DNA of 64,000 bases, from NCBI GenBank assembly GCA_016719295.1, contig JADKAF010000001.1:2294001-2358000 (forward strand), given 5' to 3'. This DNA comes from Planctomycetota bacterium (lineage in GTDB: Bacteria; Planctomycetota; UBA1135; JADKAF01). Shown piece by piece: positions 1-8,147 of this stretch. The position numbers were made by a program, and so were the translations under genes. A model generated the notes under the pieces. It saw only the letters and a list, made by a program, of their open reading frames with translations, was not told the DNA's origin and searched no databases. The number at the start of each line of letters is the position of its first letter. The stretch's first letter is position 1.

Positions 1-10
1 GGCGCCGCGC

Positions 11-1249
11 TCAGGCGCTCGCCCCTTCCTCGACCGGTGCGCCAAAGCGGTCCTGCACCTCGGTCGGGATGTACTTCGCCAGGTGCTCCAAGCGATCGAT
101 CTCGCGCGCCACGTTGCGTGCGATGACCATGCGCTGCACTTGGTTCGTGCCTTCGTAGATCTGGAGGATCTTCGCGTCGCGATAGAACTTCGCGATCGGG
201 TAGTCCTCCATGAAGCCGTAGCCGCCGAAGATCTGGCAGGCGTCCGTCGCGACCTTCACCGCGGCGTCCGTGGCGAAGCACTTGGCCATGGCGGCGAGCT
301 TGTTCAGGTCCGCGGCGTTCTTGTCGGCCGCTGCCGCCGCCGAATACACCAGCATGCGCGCGGCTTCGGTCTGCATGGCCATGTCCGCGATCATCTGCTG
401 GACCATCTGGAAGCTGTTGATCGCGGCGCCGAACTGCCGCCGGCGCGAGGCGTAGAGGTTGGCGTAGTCGAGCGCGCCCTGCGCGGCGCCGACGGCCTGC
501 GCGGCGACGCCCGGACGCGCGAGGTCCAGCGTCATCATCGCGTGCTTGAAGCCCATCCCGGGCCGCCCGCCGAGCAGGTTCTCCGCCGGCACGCGCACGC
601 CGTCGAACTGGGTCTCGACGACGGGCACGCAGCGGATGCCCATCTTGTCCTCGACCTTGCCGATCTTGAAGCCGGGGGTCCCCTTCTCGACCAGGAACGC
701 GCTGATGCGGCGCGAACGCGAGCCCGGGTCGGTCACCGCGAAGACGCTGTAGAGGTCGGCGACGCCGCCGTTGGTCGTCCACTTCTTCTCGCCGCGGATC
801 GTCCAGGAGCCGTCCTCCTCGGGCAGCGCGCGCACCGCGAGGCCGCCCGCGTCGGAGCCGGCGAACTTCTCGGAGAGGCAGAACGCGACGAGCTTCTCGC
901 CGCGCGCGATCTGCGGCAGCCACTTCTGCTTCTGCGCTTCGGTGCCGCCGGTGAGCAGCGGGAACGAGCCCAGCGCGTTCACGGCGAACGCCACGCCGTA
1001 GCCGGAGTCCGCCTTGGCCAGCTCCTCGACGACGAGGCAGAGCGAGAGGATCGAGCCGCCGTGGCCGCCGTACTCGCGAGGGATGAAGACGCCGAAGAGG
1101 CCGGCTTCCGCGACAGCGCGGGTGGCGTCCCAGTTGTACTCCTGCGACTTGTCCAGCCGGCTCGCGTTGGGACGGACGTACTTCTCGGCGATCGCGCGGG
1201 CCTTGTCGCGCAAGGCCAAGGCCTCGGCGGTGAAGACGATGTCGTGCAT
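11..1249 (-). CDS. acyl-CoA dehydrogenase
   Basis: A 412-residue flavoprotein of the acyl-CoA dehydrogenase family, which oxidises acyl-CoA thioesters to trans-2-enoyl-CoA and passes electrons to ETF. The order is the usual one: helical N-domain (about 1-120), middle beta domain with the 'AFCLSEKFAGSDA' and 'KKWTTNG' flavin/substrate motifs (about 121-160), and C-terminal helical domain with 'ARPGVAAQAVG' and 'QIFGGYGFMEDYP'. The catalytic glutamate of short/medium-chain members is present in 'QIYEGTNQVQR' near residue 378. Length is typical. The ATG at 1249 fits the family N-terminus, but no Shine-Dalgarno sequence is obvious upstream. The natural substrate (short-chain or branched-chain acyl-CoA) cannot be decided from sequence. 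It stands alone and diverges from the HD gene that follows. Confidence 0.95.
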   Translation of the reverse strand: MHDIVFTAEALALRDKARAIAEKYVRPNASRLDKSQEYNWDATRAVAEAGLFGVFIPREYGGHGGSILSLCLVVEELAKADSGYGVAFAVNALGSFPLLTGGTEAQKQKWLPQIARGEKLVAFCLSEKFAGSDAGGLAVRALPEEDGSWTIRGEKKWTTNGGVADLYSVFAVTDPGSRSRRISAFLVEKGTPGFKIGKVEDKMGIRCVPVVETQFDGVRVPAENLLGGRPGMGFKHAMMTLDLARPGVAAQAVGAAQGALDYANLYASRRRQFGAAINSFQMVQQMIADMAMQTEAARMLVYSAAAAADKNAADLNKLAAMAKCFATDAAVKVATDACQIFGGYGFMEDYPIAKFYRDAKILQIYEGTNQVQRMVIARNVAREIDRLEHLAKYIPTEVQDRFGAPVEEGASA

Positions 1250-1636
1250 GGACGGAGGGGCTCGGAGCGTTGGGCGACCTTCCCTTCGAAGGCCGAAGGC
1301 TCTTGCAGGCGGGAGCGTAGCAATCTGCGACGGCAGGGTCTAGCCGCGGCTCCGCGGCCCTCCGTCGCCGCCGCTCGGGGGCCCTCCGCTCCTCGCTTGG
1401 CTCGGTCGCTCGGCACCGGAGCACGGAGCGCAAGCTCTTGGAACCTCGGAGCCAGCGGCGCGCGTCTCAGACGAGAAAGCAACTTCCCGCCTCCGGCACC
1501 CTCGATGGCGACGTTTGGAGAGAGGATGGGATTTCGATCGCAGGAACGATCTCGCCGTGCCGACCTCTGAGCTGGGCCCCTCCTCGCGGGGGGAGCCCGG
1601 CCAGGCCGCCCGGCGCGAGCCCGTCTATCCATTTCG
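1250..1636. other. intergenic region between divergent genes
   Basis: This 387-bp stretch separates the starts of the acyl-CoA dehydrogenase (leftward) and the HD-domain gene (rightward). It must hold the promoters of both, but no convincing -35/-10 pair is visible. Long open frames crossing it read poorly as protein (Arg/Ala/Ser-rich, no family resemblance) and look like high-GC shadows. Confidence 0.5.
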
Positions 1637-2233
1637 ATGAACCTGAAGCAGACCTTTCCCACCGGCACGTTCACGCCCGCAGTGGACTCGTGGCTGGAGC
1701 GCCTCCGCGCCCATCACGCGGAGACCTTCCACCATTCGCTTCGCGTCGCGCGCTGGGCGCTGCGCTTCGCCGAGGAGCACGGGCCCTGTGAGGGCGAGTC
1801 CCGGCGGATCCTCTCGCAGGGCGCGCTGCTGCACGACCTCGGCAAGCTCCTGCTTCCGGTGGAGATCCTCTCGAAGCCCGGCCCGCTCGACGCGAGCGAA
1901 TGGGAGCAGATGCGCGAGCATCCGCGGCTCGGCTTCGAGATCGCCGCGGGCACGCTCGACGAGCCCGTGCGCCACATCCTCGTCGCGCATCACGAGTTCA
2001 AGGACTCGCCCTATCCGCGTACGCGCAAGGCCGCTCCTCTCGACACGGCGCTCTCGAACCTGGTCGCGATCGTGGCCGCGGCGGACATGTACGACGGCCT
2101 GCGCTACCGCCGCTCCTACAAGAGCGCGCTGCGCGATCCGCAGGTACTCGAGCTGATGCAGATCCACTTCAGCGGCGATCCCATCCTCCCCGAGCGCATG
2201 ATCGCGGTGGCGAGCCGCGCCGAATCGGCTTGA
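1637..2233 (+). CDS. HD-GYP-like metal-dependent phosphohydrolase
   Basis: A 198-residue stand-alone HD-domain protein. The metal ligands of the HD fold are visible: His near 33 ('TFHHSLRVA'), the HD pair in 'LLHDLGK' near 66-67, a His in 'REHPRLG', the double His in 'VAHHEFKD' and the Asp in 'AAADMYDGL'. Spacing matches HD-GYP domains, which hydrolyse cyclic-di-GMP, but the signature after 'HHE' is 'FKDSPYP' rather than the canonical DGxGYP, so substrate is uncertain. There is no sensor or receiver domain attached. Its stop codon overlaps the start of the next membrane-protein gene (TTGA), suggesting translational coupling. Role in nucleotide signalling is inferred from the family. Confidence 0.8.
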   Translation: MNLKQTFPTGTFTPAVDSWLERLRAHHAETFHHSLRVARWALRFAEEHGPCEGESRRILSQGALLHDLGKLLLPVEILSKPGPLDASEWEQMREHPRLGFEIAAGTLDEPVRHILVAHHEFKDSPYPRTRKAAPLDTALSNLVAIVAAADMYDGLRYRRSYKSALRDPQVLELMQIHFSGDPILPERMIAVASRAESA

Positions 2234-2952
2234 GCCCCGCGCTGCGCCGGCGGCGCGAGCTCGGCTCGAGCGCGGCGCTGTACCGGCCGCGCTTGGGCGC
2301 CGTCCTCGCGCTCTACTATCTCTACGTCGCGGGTGTCTGGCTCGCCTCGGACCGCCCCGAGGAAGGGCTCTGGCTGTCGCATCTCTCGCTGCTGCTGGCG
2401 GGCTTCGGCTATGCCACGGGCTTCGCCACTCTGCTGGGCGGAACGCTGGTCGGCATCTTCCTCTTCCATGCGCTCTGGTGCGTGGACGCGGTGGTCTGGC
2501 TCGCGACCGGCGTCTTCCCGGTCGGCATCACCTACTACCTCGAGAGCGCGACGGCGGCGCAGTGGCTGGCCACGATCCACCACTTCTTCCTCTTCCCGCT
2601 GCTCGCGGCGACCTTGCTGCGCGCGCGCGCGTTCCGCCGCGCCGCCTGGCCGATGGCGTGCCTGCTCTTCGCGCTCGCCGTCTCGCTCGCCCGCGTCCTG
2701 ACGCCGGCCGCGGCCAACGTGAACGGTGCTTTCGAGCCACCGCCGGGCATCGAGGGCTCGTTCCTCGATCCCCTGCTTCGAGCCGTGCTCGACGCGATCA
2801 GCGGATGGGGAGAGAACGCTTGGCCCGCCGTGATGGTCGTCTGCTGCAGCTTCGGCAACTTCTTGCCGGTCGCGCTCCTCTTCGGGCTACTGCAGTCCCG
2901 CTGGAAGGCGGTAGAACCTCGCGAACAAGCCCACTCGCGAGACCTTCGATGA
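2230..2952 (+). CDS. integral membrane protein of unknown function
   Basis: About 240 residues beginning at a TTG that overlaps the preceding TGA stop (TTGA). Upstream codons in this frame lie antisense-like within the HD gene and were excluded. The product is strongly hydrophobic with about six membrane segments, for example the stretches around 'LALYYLYVAGVWLAS', 'HLSLLLAGFGYATGF', 'VGIFLFHALWCVDAVVWLA' and 'ATIHHFFLFPLLAATLL'. A non-membranous loop rich in Pro/Gly precedes a final amphipathic segment. I do not recognise a named family. Coupling to the HD gene upstream and to another small membrane protein downstream (ATGA overlap) suggests the three act together at the inner membrane. Confidence 0.7.
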   Translation: MSPALRRRRELGSSAALYRPRLGAVLALYYLYVAGVWLASDRPEEGLWLSHLSLLLAGFGYATGFATLLGGTLVGIFLFHALWCVDAVVWLATGVFPVGITYYLESATAAQWLATIHHFFLFPLLAATLLRARAFRRAAWPMACLLFALAVSLARVLTPAAANVNGAFEPPPGIEGSFLDPLLRAVLDAISGWGENAWPAVMVVCCSFGNFLPVALLFGLLQSRWKAVEPREQAHSRDLR

Positions 2953-3410
2953 ACCCGATGCCGAGCGCGGCGCCGAGCCCCGGTACCGCTCCGCTCCTCC
3001 GCCGCAGCATGATCGCCGGAGCGATCTACGACTTCGCGCTCGGGCTCTCGATCCTCGGCGCGCTCGAGCTCCTCGCGCTCGTGCTGCCGATCCCGTTCCC
3101 CGCCGAGCCCTTCTACGCGCGCACCCAAGGTGCGCTGCTGCTCGGCCTCGGCACCTTCTACGCCTTCGCCGCTCACGATCTGCAGCGCAACCTGCGCAAC
3201 GTCGCTGGCGCGATCGTCGCGCGCACCGCGGGCGGGCTCTACATCTCGATCTATCCGCTCTGCGATCCGAGCGTGAGCCCCTTCTTCCTGCTCTTCGGCG
3301 GGCTCGATCTGCTGTGGGCCGCGCTGCATCTCTACCTGCTGCGTCGCGAGCGCGTCGCGCGCTTCTGGCCGCTGCTGTGGCGCGGCGAGGTCGTGCCCCC
3401 GAGTCCTTGA
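2949..3410 (+). CDS. small membrane protein of unknown function
   Basis: A 153-residue protein whose ATG overlaps the upstream stop (ATGA). A Pro/Ser-rich N-terminus is followed by about four hydrophobic helices, in order 'AIYDFALGLSILGALELLALV', 'GALLLGLGTFYAFAAHDL', 'IVARTAGGLYISIY' and 'LFGGLDLLWAALHLYLLRR', ending in a basic cytosolic tail. The pattern resembles small DoxX-like or uncharacterised four-helix membrane proteins, but there is no diagnostic motif. It is the third gene of a translationally coupled set with the HD-domain protein. Confidence 0.65.
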   Translation: MNPMPSAAPSPGTAPLLRRSMIAGAIYDFALGLSILGALELLALVLPIPFPAEPFYARTQGALLLGLGTFYAFAAHDLQRNLRNVAGAIVARTAGGLYISIYPLCDPSVSPFFLLFGGLDLLWAALHLYLLRRERVARFWPLLWRGEVVPPSP

Positions 3411-3423
3411 GCCCGCCCGCCTC

Positions 3424-4233
3424 ATGAGCGAGGACCCGTTCCAAGTGCTCGGCGTCGCACGCGACGCGTCGCTCGAGGAGATTCGCGCCGCGTATCATCG
3501 CCTCGCGCGCGAGACGCACCCCGATCGCAACGCGAGCGCCGACGCAGCCCGCCGCTTCATCGCGGTGCACTCGGCGTGGATCGCGCTGCGCGACGGCGCG
3601 GCGGCGCGTCAGCGCCCGCGACGCGAAGCGCCCGAGGGTCCTACCGTGCGCGCCAACCCGCGCGCGAATGCAGATCGGCGCAGCAGCAGCAGCAGCAGCA
3701 CGCCGCCGAAAACGCGGAAGAGCGCCCGGCTGCTGCTAGCGCATGAACGCGCCGCTCTGGAAGCCGGAGCGACGCCGTCCGGATGCCAGGTCGTGCGACC
3801 GCCTCTCCGCAACTTCGCGCGCTCGCTCGCGGCCGCGCTGCTCCTGGCCGGCTTCGCGACCTACCGGATGGCTGGACTCAGCGTCGAGGCCCATCGGCTG
3901 GACGGGCCGATCCTCCTCGCCCTCTCCGTCGCGCTCTTCGCGACGCAGCTCCCGGCCCTCGTCGCCACCGTCACGGGACGCCTCGCGATCTGGGTCGGGC
4001 CCGGCGGCGTGCACGAGGTGCGCGGGCGCAAGCTGCGCTCCATGACCCACGAGGAGATCCGCGCGATCGAGTTCGGCTACGATCCCATCGGCCGACTCGG
4101 CTTTCATCCCTTCTACCTGGAGCTCCTCCTCGGCCCCGAGGCGCGGCCGTTCCGGCTGCGCCGGCCCTACGGCGCGCGCGAGCTGCGGCGAGTGATCGAC
4201 CTCATGCTGCAGCACGACAGCGCGCTCGGCTGA
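3424..4233 (+). CDS. J-domain (DnaJ-like) membrane protein
   Basis: A 269-residue protein starting with a J domain (about 4-62) that contains the diagnostic HPD tripeptide in 'THPDRNA', the site that stimulates the ATPase of DnaK-type chaperones. A low-complexity linker follows, including a run of serines encoded by a perfect CAG/AGC trinucleotide repeat at 3681-3700. Two hydrophobic segments around residues 130-145 and 160-180 then anchor the protein, and the C-terminal about 80 residues form a PH-like soluble domain with 'SMTHEEIRAIEFGYD'. It lacks the G/F and zinc regions of true DnaJ, so it is a membrane-tethered type III J-protein whose client is unknown. Confidence 0.75.
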   Translation: MSEDPFQVLGVARDASLEEIRAAYHRLARETHPDRNASADAARRFIAVHSAWIALRDGAAARQRPRREAPEGPTVRANPRANADRRSSSSSSTPPKTRKSARLLLAHERAALEAGATPSGCQVVRPPLRNFARSLAAALLLAGFATYRMAGLSVEAHRLDGPILLALSVALFATQLPALVATVTGRLAIWVGPGGVHEVRGRKLRSMTHEEIRAIEFGYDPIGRLGFHPFYLELLLGPEARPFRLRRPYGARELRRVIDLMLQHDSALG

Positions 4234-4311
4234 GCGCCGACTTTTGCAGCGCCCTTACGCGCGAGGCGCCCGCGGGCGCTATCCCTGGGTAGGGCCTCTC
4301 CCCAACACCTC

Positions 4312-5016
4312 GTGACCGACCGCATCCTCATCGTCGAAGACGAGCCCACCCTCGCCGAGGGCGTGCGCGCCGCGCTCGCCTTCGCCGGCTACGCCGTCGA
4401 GATCGCTGCGAACGGCGAGAAGGCGCTGCAGCGCCTGCGCGCGGGCGGCCTCGATCTCGTGCTGCTCGACGTGATGCTGCCGGGCCTCTCCGGGCTCGAG
4501 GTGCTGCAGAGCGCGCGCGCCGAGGGCCTGCGGACCCCGATCCTCCTGCTCACCGCGCTCGGTGCGGAGCGCGATCGCGTGCGCGGGCTGGAGCTCGGCG
4601 CCGACGACTATGTCTGCAAGCCGTTCTCCGTGCGCGAGCTCGTCGCGCGCGTGGGTGCACATCTGCGCCGTGTCCGCTTCGAGGATCCGAGCGCGCTGGT
4701 GGGTCGCTTGCGCTGCGGCGAGGTCGAGCTCGACCTGCAGCGCCTCGAGGCCTATCGCGAGCAGCGGAGGCTTCCGCTCACGGCGCGCGAAGGCTCGATC
4801 CTGCGCTATCTCTGGCGGCACCGCGGCCGCGTCGTGACGCGCGACGAGCTGCTGCTGAAGGTGTGGGAGTACCGCACCGCCGAGCTCGAGACGCGGACCG
4901 TCGACGCGACGATCGCGTTCCTGCGCAAGAAGATCGAAGTCGACACCGACGATCCGCGCATCGTGCTCACTGTGCGCGGCCAGGGCTACAAGATCGGCGA
5001 GCTGCAGGAGCTCTGA
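4312..5016 (+). CDS. OmpR/PhoB-family response regulator
   Basis: A 234-residue two-component response regulator starting at GTG. The receiver domain (1-118) has the acidic pair D10/E11, the phospho-acceptor D53 in 'VLLDVMLPG', a T/A pair in 'LLLTALG' and the conserved K103 in 'CKPFS'. A winged-helix DNA-binding domain follows (about 128-232) with 'LTAREGSILRYLWRH' and 'DATIAFLRKKIE'. The cognate sensor kinase starts 3 nt after the stop, so the two are certainly co-transcribed. The signal and target genes are not evident. Confidence 0.95.
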   Translation: MTDRILIVEDEPTLAEGVRAALAFAGYAVEIAANGEKALQRLRAGGLDLVLLDVMLPGLSGLEVLQSARAEGLRTPILLLTALGAERDRVRGLELGADDYVCKPFSVRELVARVGAHLRRVRFEDPSALVGRLRCGEVELDLQRLEAYREQRRLPLTAREGSILRYLWRHRGRVVTRDELLLKVWEYRTAELETRTVDATIAFLRKKIEVDTDDPRIVLTVRGQGYKIGELQEL

Positions 5017-5018
5017 GC

Positions 5019-6848
5019 GTGCCCGCACATCGTTCGAGCAAGCTGAGGAGAGCCGCGGCCTATGCCGCGCTCGCCGTGCTGCCGAGCGCGAGCCTGGCCT
5101 GGCTCGGGTTCGCCAATCTGGAGACCGCCCGCGGGGAGCGCCTGCGCGTGCAGCGCGCGCAAGCGCAAGCCGCGCTTGAGGCGCTCGCGTCGGACCTGCT
5201 CCGACAGGTGGAGCTGCGCCTCGCCCGCGAGCGCGAGCGCCCCTTCTACGAGTACGAGGAGTATTACCGCCCCATCGACGCCATCAGCCCGGTGGCGAAC
5301 TTCGTGCCGAATCCCCTCGCGAGCTCGAGCGATCCGGCGATCCGCGCGCGCTGGCAAGCGCCGCGCGCGCCCGGCGCCGCGAGCTTCGATGCGTCCACGC
5401 TCTCGGTGCTACCGCGCAGCGAGAGCTGCCGGCGGATCGTCGAGCAGAGCTGGCTGCCGACCATCTCGAGCGAAGCGCTGCGCCCGGAGCAGGCGCACGC
5501 CGAGCAGATCACGGTCTGCCAGGTCATGCCGCGCGAGGTGATGGCCTCGAATCGCATGCAGGCGGCGTTGCGCTCGCGCGTCGAGCGCGCCCAGAGCGGC
5601 GCTCGTGAGGACAACTCGTACCTCGGCGCGGCCGAGCAGGCCTGGCGCAACGACGCCGACGCGCAGCAGCCGGCCATGGTCGCCAGCTATCTCAGCGATC
5701 TGGGGCAACGGCTGATCGCGACGTCGAGCAGCGTCGAGCTGCTTTCGCTGCGCGAGGTGCTGCTGCCCGCCATTCCCTCCAACGAGACCACGGCCGCTCT
5801 CGCGCCCGCGCGCGTGCTGCAGGGCGTCGTGCTCGATCTCCGCGCGCTCTTCGACGAGAGCGTCCGCAGCGTGGCGCCCTATCTCCGCGCGGAGGGCATC
5901 CACTTGGAGCTCGACGCCGCCGCGTTCCCCCCGGCCGAGGACACCCTCGCGCGCCTCTTGCCCGAGCTCTTGCGTGCGACCCCGGTGCTCGGCGAGCGGA
6001 GCGCCCTGCTCGCGCGCCTCGACCCCGCCGCGATCGAGAGCGCCATCGCCGCGCAGCGCCGCGACCTGGAGCTCTTGCTCGGCGCGATCACGGCCTTGGT
6101 GGCGCTCACGAGCTTCGCGGTCTTCCGCTCGCTGCGCCGCGAATGGCAGCTCCTCGAGCAGCAGCGCGCGTTCGTCTCGGCCGTGACGCACGAGCTGCGC
6201 ACGCCGGTCGCGGGGATCCGCCTCTACGCCGATCTCCTTCAGGAGGGCTGGGTGGCGGACGACGCGCAGCGGCAGAGCTTCTTCGCGACGCTGCGCGGCG
6301 AGGCCGATCGCTTGGAGCGGCTCGTCGACGACGTGCTCCACGTCGCGGCCTTCGACCGCAGCGAGCCCCGCGTGCTACCCGAGCTGCGCGACGAGGAGCT
6401 CGCGCCGATGGTGCAGGCGATCGCGGAGGAGTTCCGCGTCGCACCGCGCGAGCGCAGCTTCGAGCTGATGGTGGAACCCCTCGACGCGGGACGGGCGAAG
6501 CTCGACCGCGAATCGCTGCGCCGCATCCTCTTCAACCTGCTCGAGAACGCGGTGAAGTACACGCCCGCCGAGCGAGCACCGCGGCTCCGGCTTCGCCTCC
6601 GCGCGCTCGAGCGCGAGCTCTACCTCGAGGTCGAGGACAATGCTTGCGGCCTGCGCGAAGCGGAGCGGCGGCGGATCTTCGAGGACTTCTACCGCGTCGG
6701 CGACGAAGAGCGACGCAGCGCGCGAGGAGCGGGCCTCGGGCTGGGCGTCGTGCGCCGCCACGTGGAGGCGCTCGGCGGCCGCATCGAGGTCGAAAGCGAG
6801 CTCGGCGCCGGCTCCGTCTTCCGCGTGATCCTCCCGCGCGTCGGCTGA
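5019..6848 (+). CDS. sensor histidine kinase
   Basis: A 609-residue membrane histidine kinase, partner of the response regulator just upstream. GTG at 5019 is chosen because codons upstream overlap the regulator and a hydrophobic segment ('AAYAALAVLPSASLAWLGF') follows it directly. A long extracytoplasmic region (about 35-345) is unlike named sensor domains. A second membrane helix around residues 348-365 leads into the HisKA domain with the H-box 'SAVTHELRTPVAG' (His near 390). The HATPase_c domain has an N-box 'LFNLLENAVKYTP', a G1 box 'VEDNACGL' in which the usual first Gly is Ala, and a G2 box 'GAGLGLGVV'. The signal is unknown. Confidence 0.92.
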   Translation: MPAHRSSKLRRAAAYAALAVLPSASLAWLGFANLETARGERLRVQRAQAQAALEALASDLLRQVELRLARERERPFYEYEEYYRPIDAISPVANFVPNPLASSSDPAIRARWQAPRAPGAASFDASTLSVLPRSESCRRIVEQSWLPTISSEALRPEQAHAEQITVCQVMPREVMASNRMQAALRSRVERAQSGAREDNSYLGAAEQAWRNDADAQQPAMVASYLSDLGQRLIATSSSVELLSLREVLLPAIPSNETTAALAPARVLQGVVLDLRALFDESVRSVAPYLRAEGIHLELDAAAFPPAEDTLARLLPELLRATPVLGERSALLARLDPAAIESAIAAQRRDLELLLGAITALVALTSFAVFRSLRREWQLLEQQRAFVSAVTHELRTPVAGIRLYADLLQEGWVADDAQRQSFFATLRGEADRLERLVDDVLHVAAFDRSEPRVLPELRDEELAPMVQAIAEEFRVAPRERSFELMVEPLDAGRAKLDRESLRRILFNLLENAVKYTPAERAPRLRLRLRALERELYLEVEDNACGLREAERRRIFEDFYRVGDEERRSARGAGLGLGVVRRHVEALGGRIEVESELGAGSVFRVILPRVG

Positions 6849-6898
6849 GCCGGGCTCGTTCGGCGCGCAACGCGGATTTGGCGCGCAACGCGGAGCGG

Positions 6899-6914
6899 AG
6901 CGCGGATCCGCGCT
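6899..6914. terminator. 16-bp perfect palindrome between convergent genes
   Basis: The sequence AGCGCGGATCCGCGCT is a perfect inverted repeat lying between the convergent ends of the histidine kinase (6848) and the deoxyhypusine-synthase-like gene, touching the latter's stop codon. It could form a hairpin in either transcript and act as a bidirectional terminator, but there is no U-tract. Just upstream a 15-bp direct repeat (GGCGCGCAACGCGGA) occurs twice. Confidence 0.25.
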
Positions 6915-8094
6915 AGCTCGGCGCGTGCAGGAACGGGGACTCGCAGGTCGCGCGCAGCGACTCCGCGCGCTCCGCCACTGCTCCTTCGAGAGCCTTCAGC
7001 GCCGCTTCGCGCTGATCGAAGAGCCGCGCGGGAGCCCGGCGCCGCTGAGGATCGGAGAGCAGCGCGTGCGTGACCCAGGGCACCGCCACGGTGACGTCGG
7101 TGTGGACGTAGACCGAGCGCGAGACGCCCTCCGCGGTGATCTTGCCCCAGGTGTGTCCTTCACCCGCCGGGCACGAGGAGAGCGCGCCGTTGTCGACCGG
7201 ATCGACGCAGAACTGCACGTCGATGTCGAAGCCGTCGGCCTCGACCTCGAGGATCTGCGAGAGCAGCGGCTCGCCCTGCAGCGTGTAGTTCTTCGGCACG
7301 CCGCCGCCCAGGATCCAGATGGCCATCTTCCGCCCGAGCTCGTGCGAGACGTAGTACTGCATCGCGCCCATCTCGAAGACGTCGCGATTCACGTCCAGCT
7401 CGAAGCGGAACTCGTCGCCGTAGAGCGCGCGCAGCTTCACCGCGTTCAAGAACACCGAGCCGTCCTGCACGGCGCCGACGAAGATCGGGACGCCGAGGCG
7501 CCACGCCGTCGCGAGCAGCGAGGGCGAGTCGACCTGCAGCGCGTCCTCGATCGCGGCGATCTCCGCGCCGAGCAGGTTGTGGAACTCGGTCGTCGTCATG
7601 CGCCGCTGGAAGGCTGGCTTGCGCAGGATGGCGGAGAAGAGCTTGTCCGTGTCGAGCAGCGCGCTCTCGTCGAAGCCGAGGTCGTAGATGCGGATGATGC
7701 GCGCGTCGCGCAGATGCAGGTCGCCCGCGTTCGGATCGATCTCGCGGATGCGGTGGCCGATCACGCGGTGCGCATCGTGATAGAGATTGGCGCCCGTGGT
7801 CGTGATGCACTCGACGAGGCCGCGCTCGAGCAGCGGCAGCAGGCACGAGGAGTGCAGGCCCGCCGGCGTCATCGCGCCCGAGAGCGTGAGGAAGATCGAG
7901 TAGCCCTCGTCGCAGGAGCGCTCCATCAGCTCGTAGCCGCGCCGGAGCTGGCGGCCGACGAACGCGGGGAACTTGTCGACGAGTAGATCGCGCGTGCTCT
8001 CGTCGCCGCGGATGGCGCGCGGGCTCACCTTGCGGGCGCGTTCGAACTCGTGGCGCAGGTGCGCGCCGGCATCGTCGGGCGAGGGGTGGTTCAT
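6913..8094 (-). CDS. deoxyhypusine synthase-like protein
   Basis: A 393-residue member of the deoxyhypusine synthase family, which transfers the aminobutyl group of spermidine through an enamine bound to an active-site lysine, using NAD. The nucleophilic lysine is conserved in 'HTWGKI' near residue 318, aligning with 'SWGKI' of the eukaryotic enzyme, and the dinucleotide/lysine segment 'WILGGGVPKNY' is also present. Bacteria lack eIF5A, so bacterial members cannot make hypusine; some are reported to act in polyamine synthesis instead (homospermidine or spermidine formation). Which reaction applies here cannot be told from sequence, and no other polyamine gene is adjacent. The start ATG at 8094 gives the normal N-terminus. 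Confidence 0.85.
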   Translation of the reverse strand: MNHPSPDDAGAHLRHEFERARKVSPRAIRGDESTRDLLVDKFPAFVGRQLRRGYELMERSCDEGYSIFLTLSGAMTPAGLHSSCLLPLLERGLVECITTTGANLYHDAHRVIGHRIREIDPNAGDLHLRDARIIRIYDLGFDESALLDTDKLFSAILRKPAFQRRMTTTEFHNLLGAEIAAIEDALQVDSPSLLATAWRLGVPIFVGAVQDGSVFLNAVKLRALYGDEFRFELDVNRDVFEMGAMQYYVSHELGRKMAIWILGGGVPKNYTLQGEPLLSQILEVEADGFDIDVQFCVDPVDNGALSSCPAGEGHTWGKITAEGVSRSVYVHTDVTVAVPWVTHALLSDPQRRRAPARLFDQREAALKALEGAVAERAESLRATCESPFLHAPS

Positions 8095-8147
8095 CTTCGA
8101 GGGGCTTGCGTCGGGATCGGTTCAGGGGATCAGGACGGGACGGACGA

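Noticed and set aside
83..1570. 495-residue open frame antisense to the acyl-CoA dehydrogenase
   Set aside because: It mirrors a clear family gene, is rich in Arg, Ala, Val and Leu without motifs, and arises from G/C-rich third positions read in reverse.
3681..3700. Trinucleotide CAG run as a phase-variation site
   Set aside because: A three-base unit changes only the length of a serine linker in the J-domain protein and would not switch the frame.
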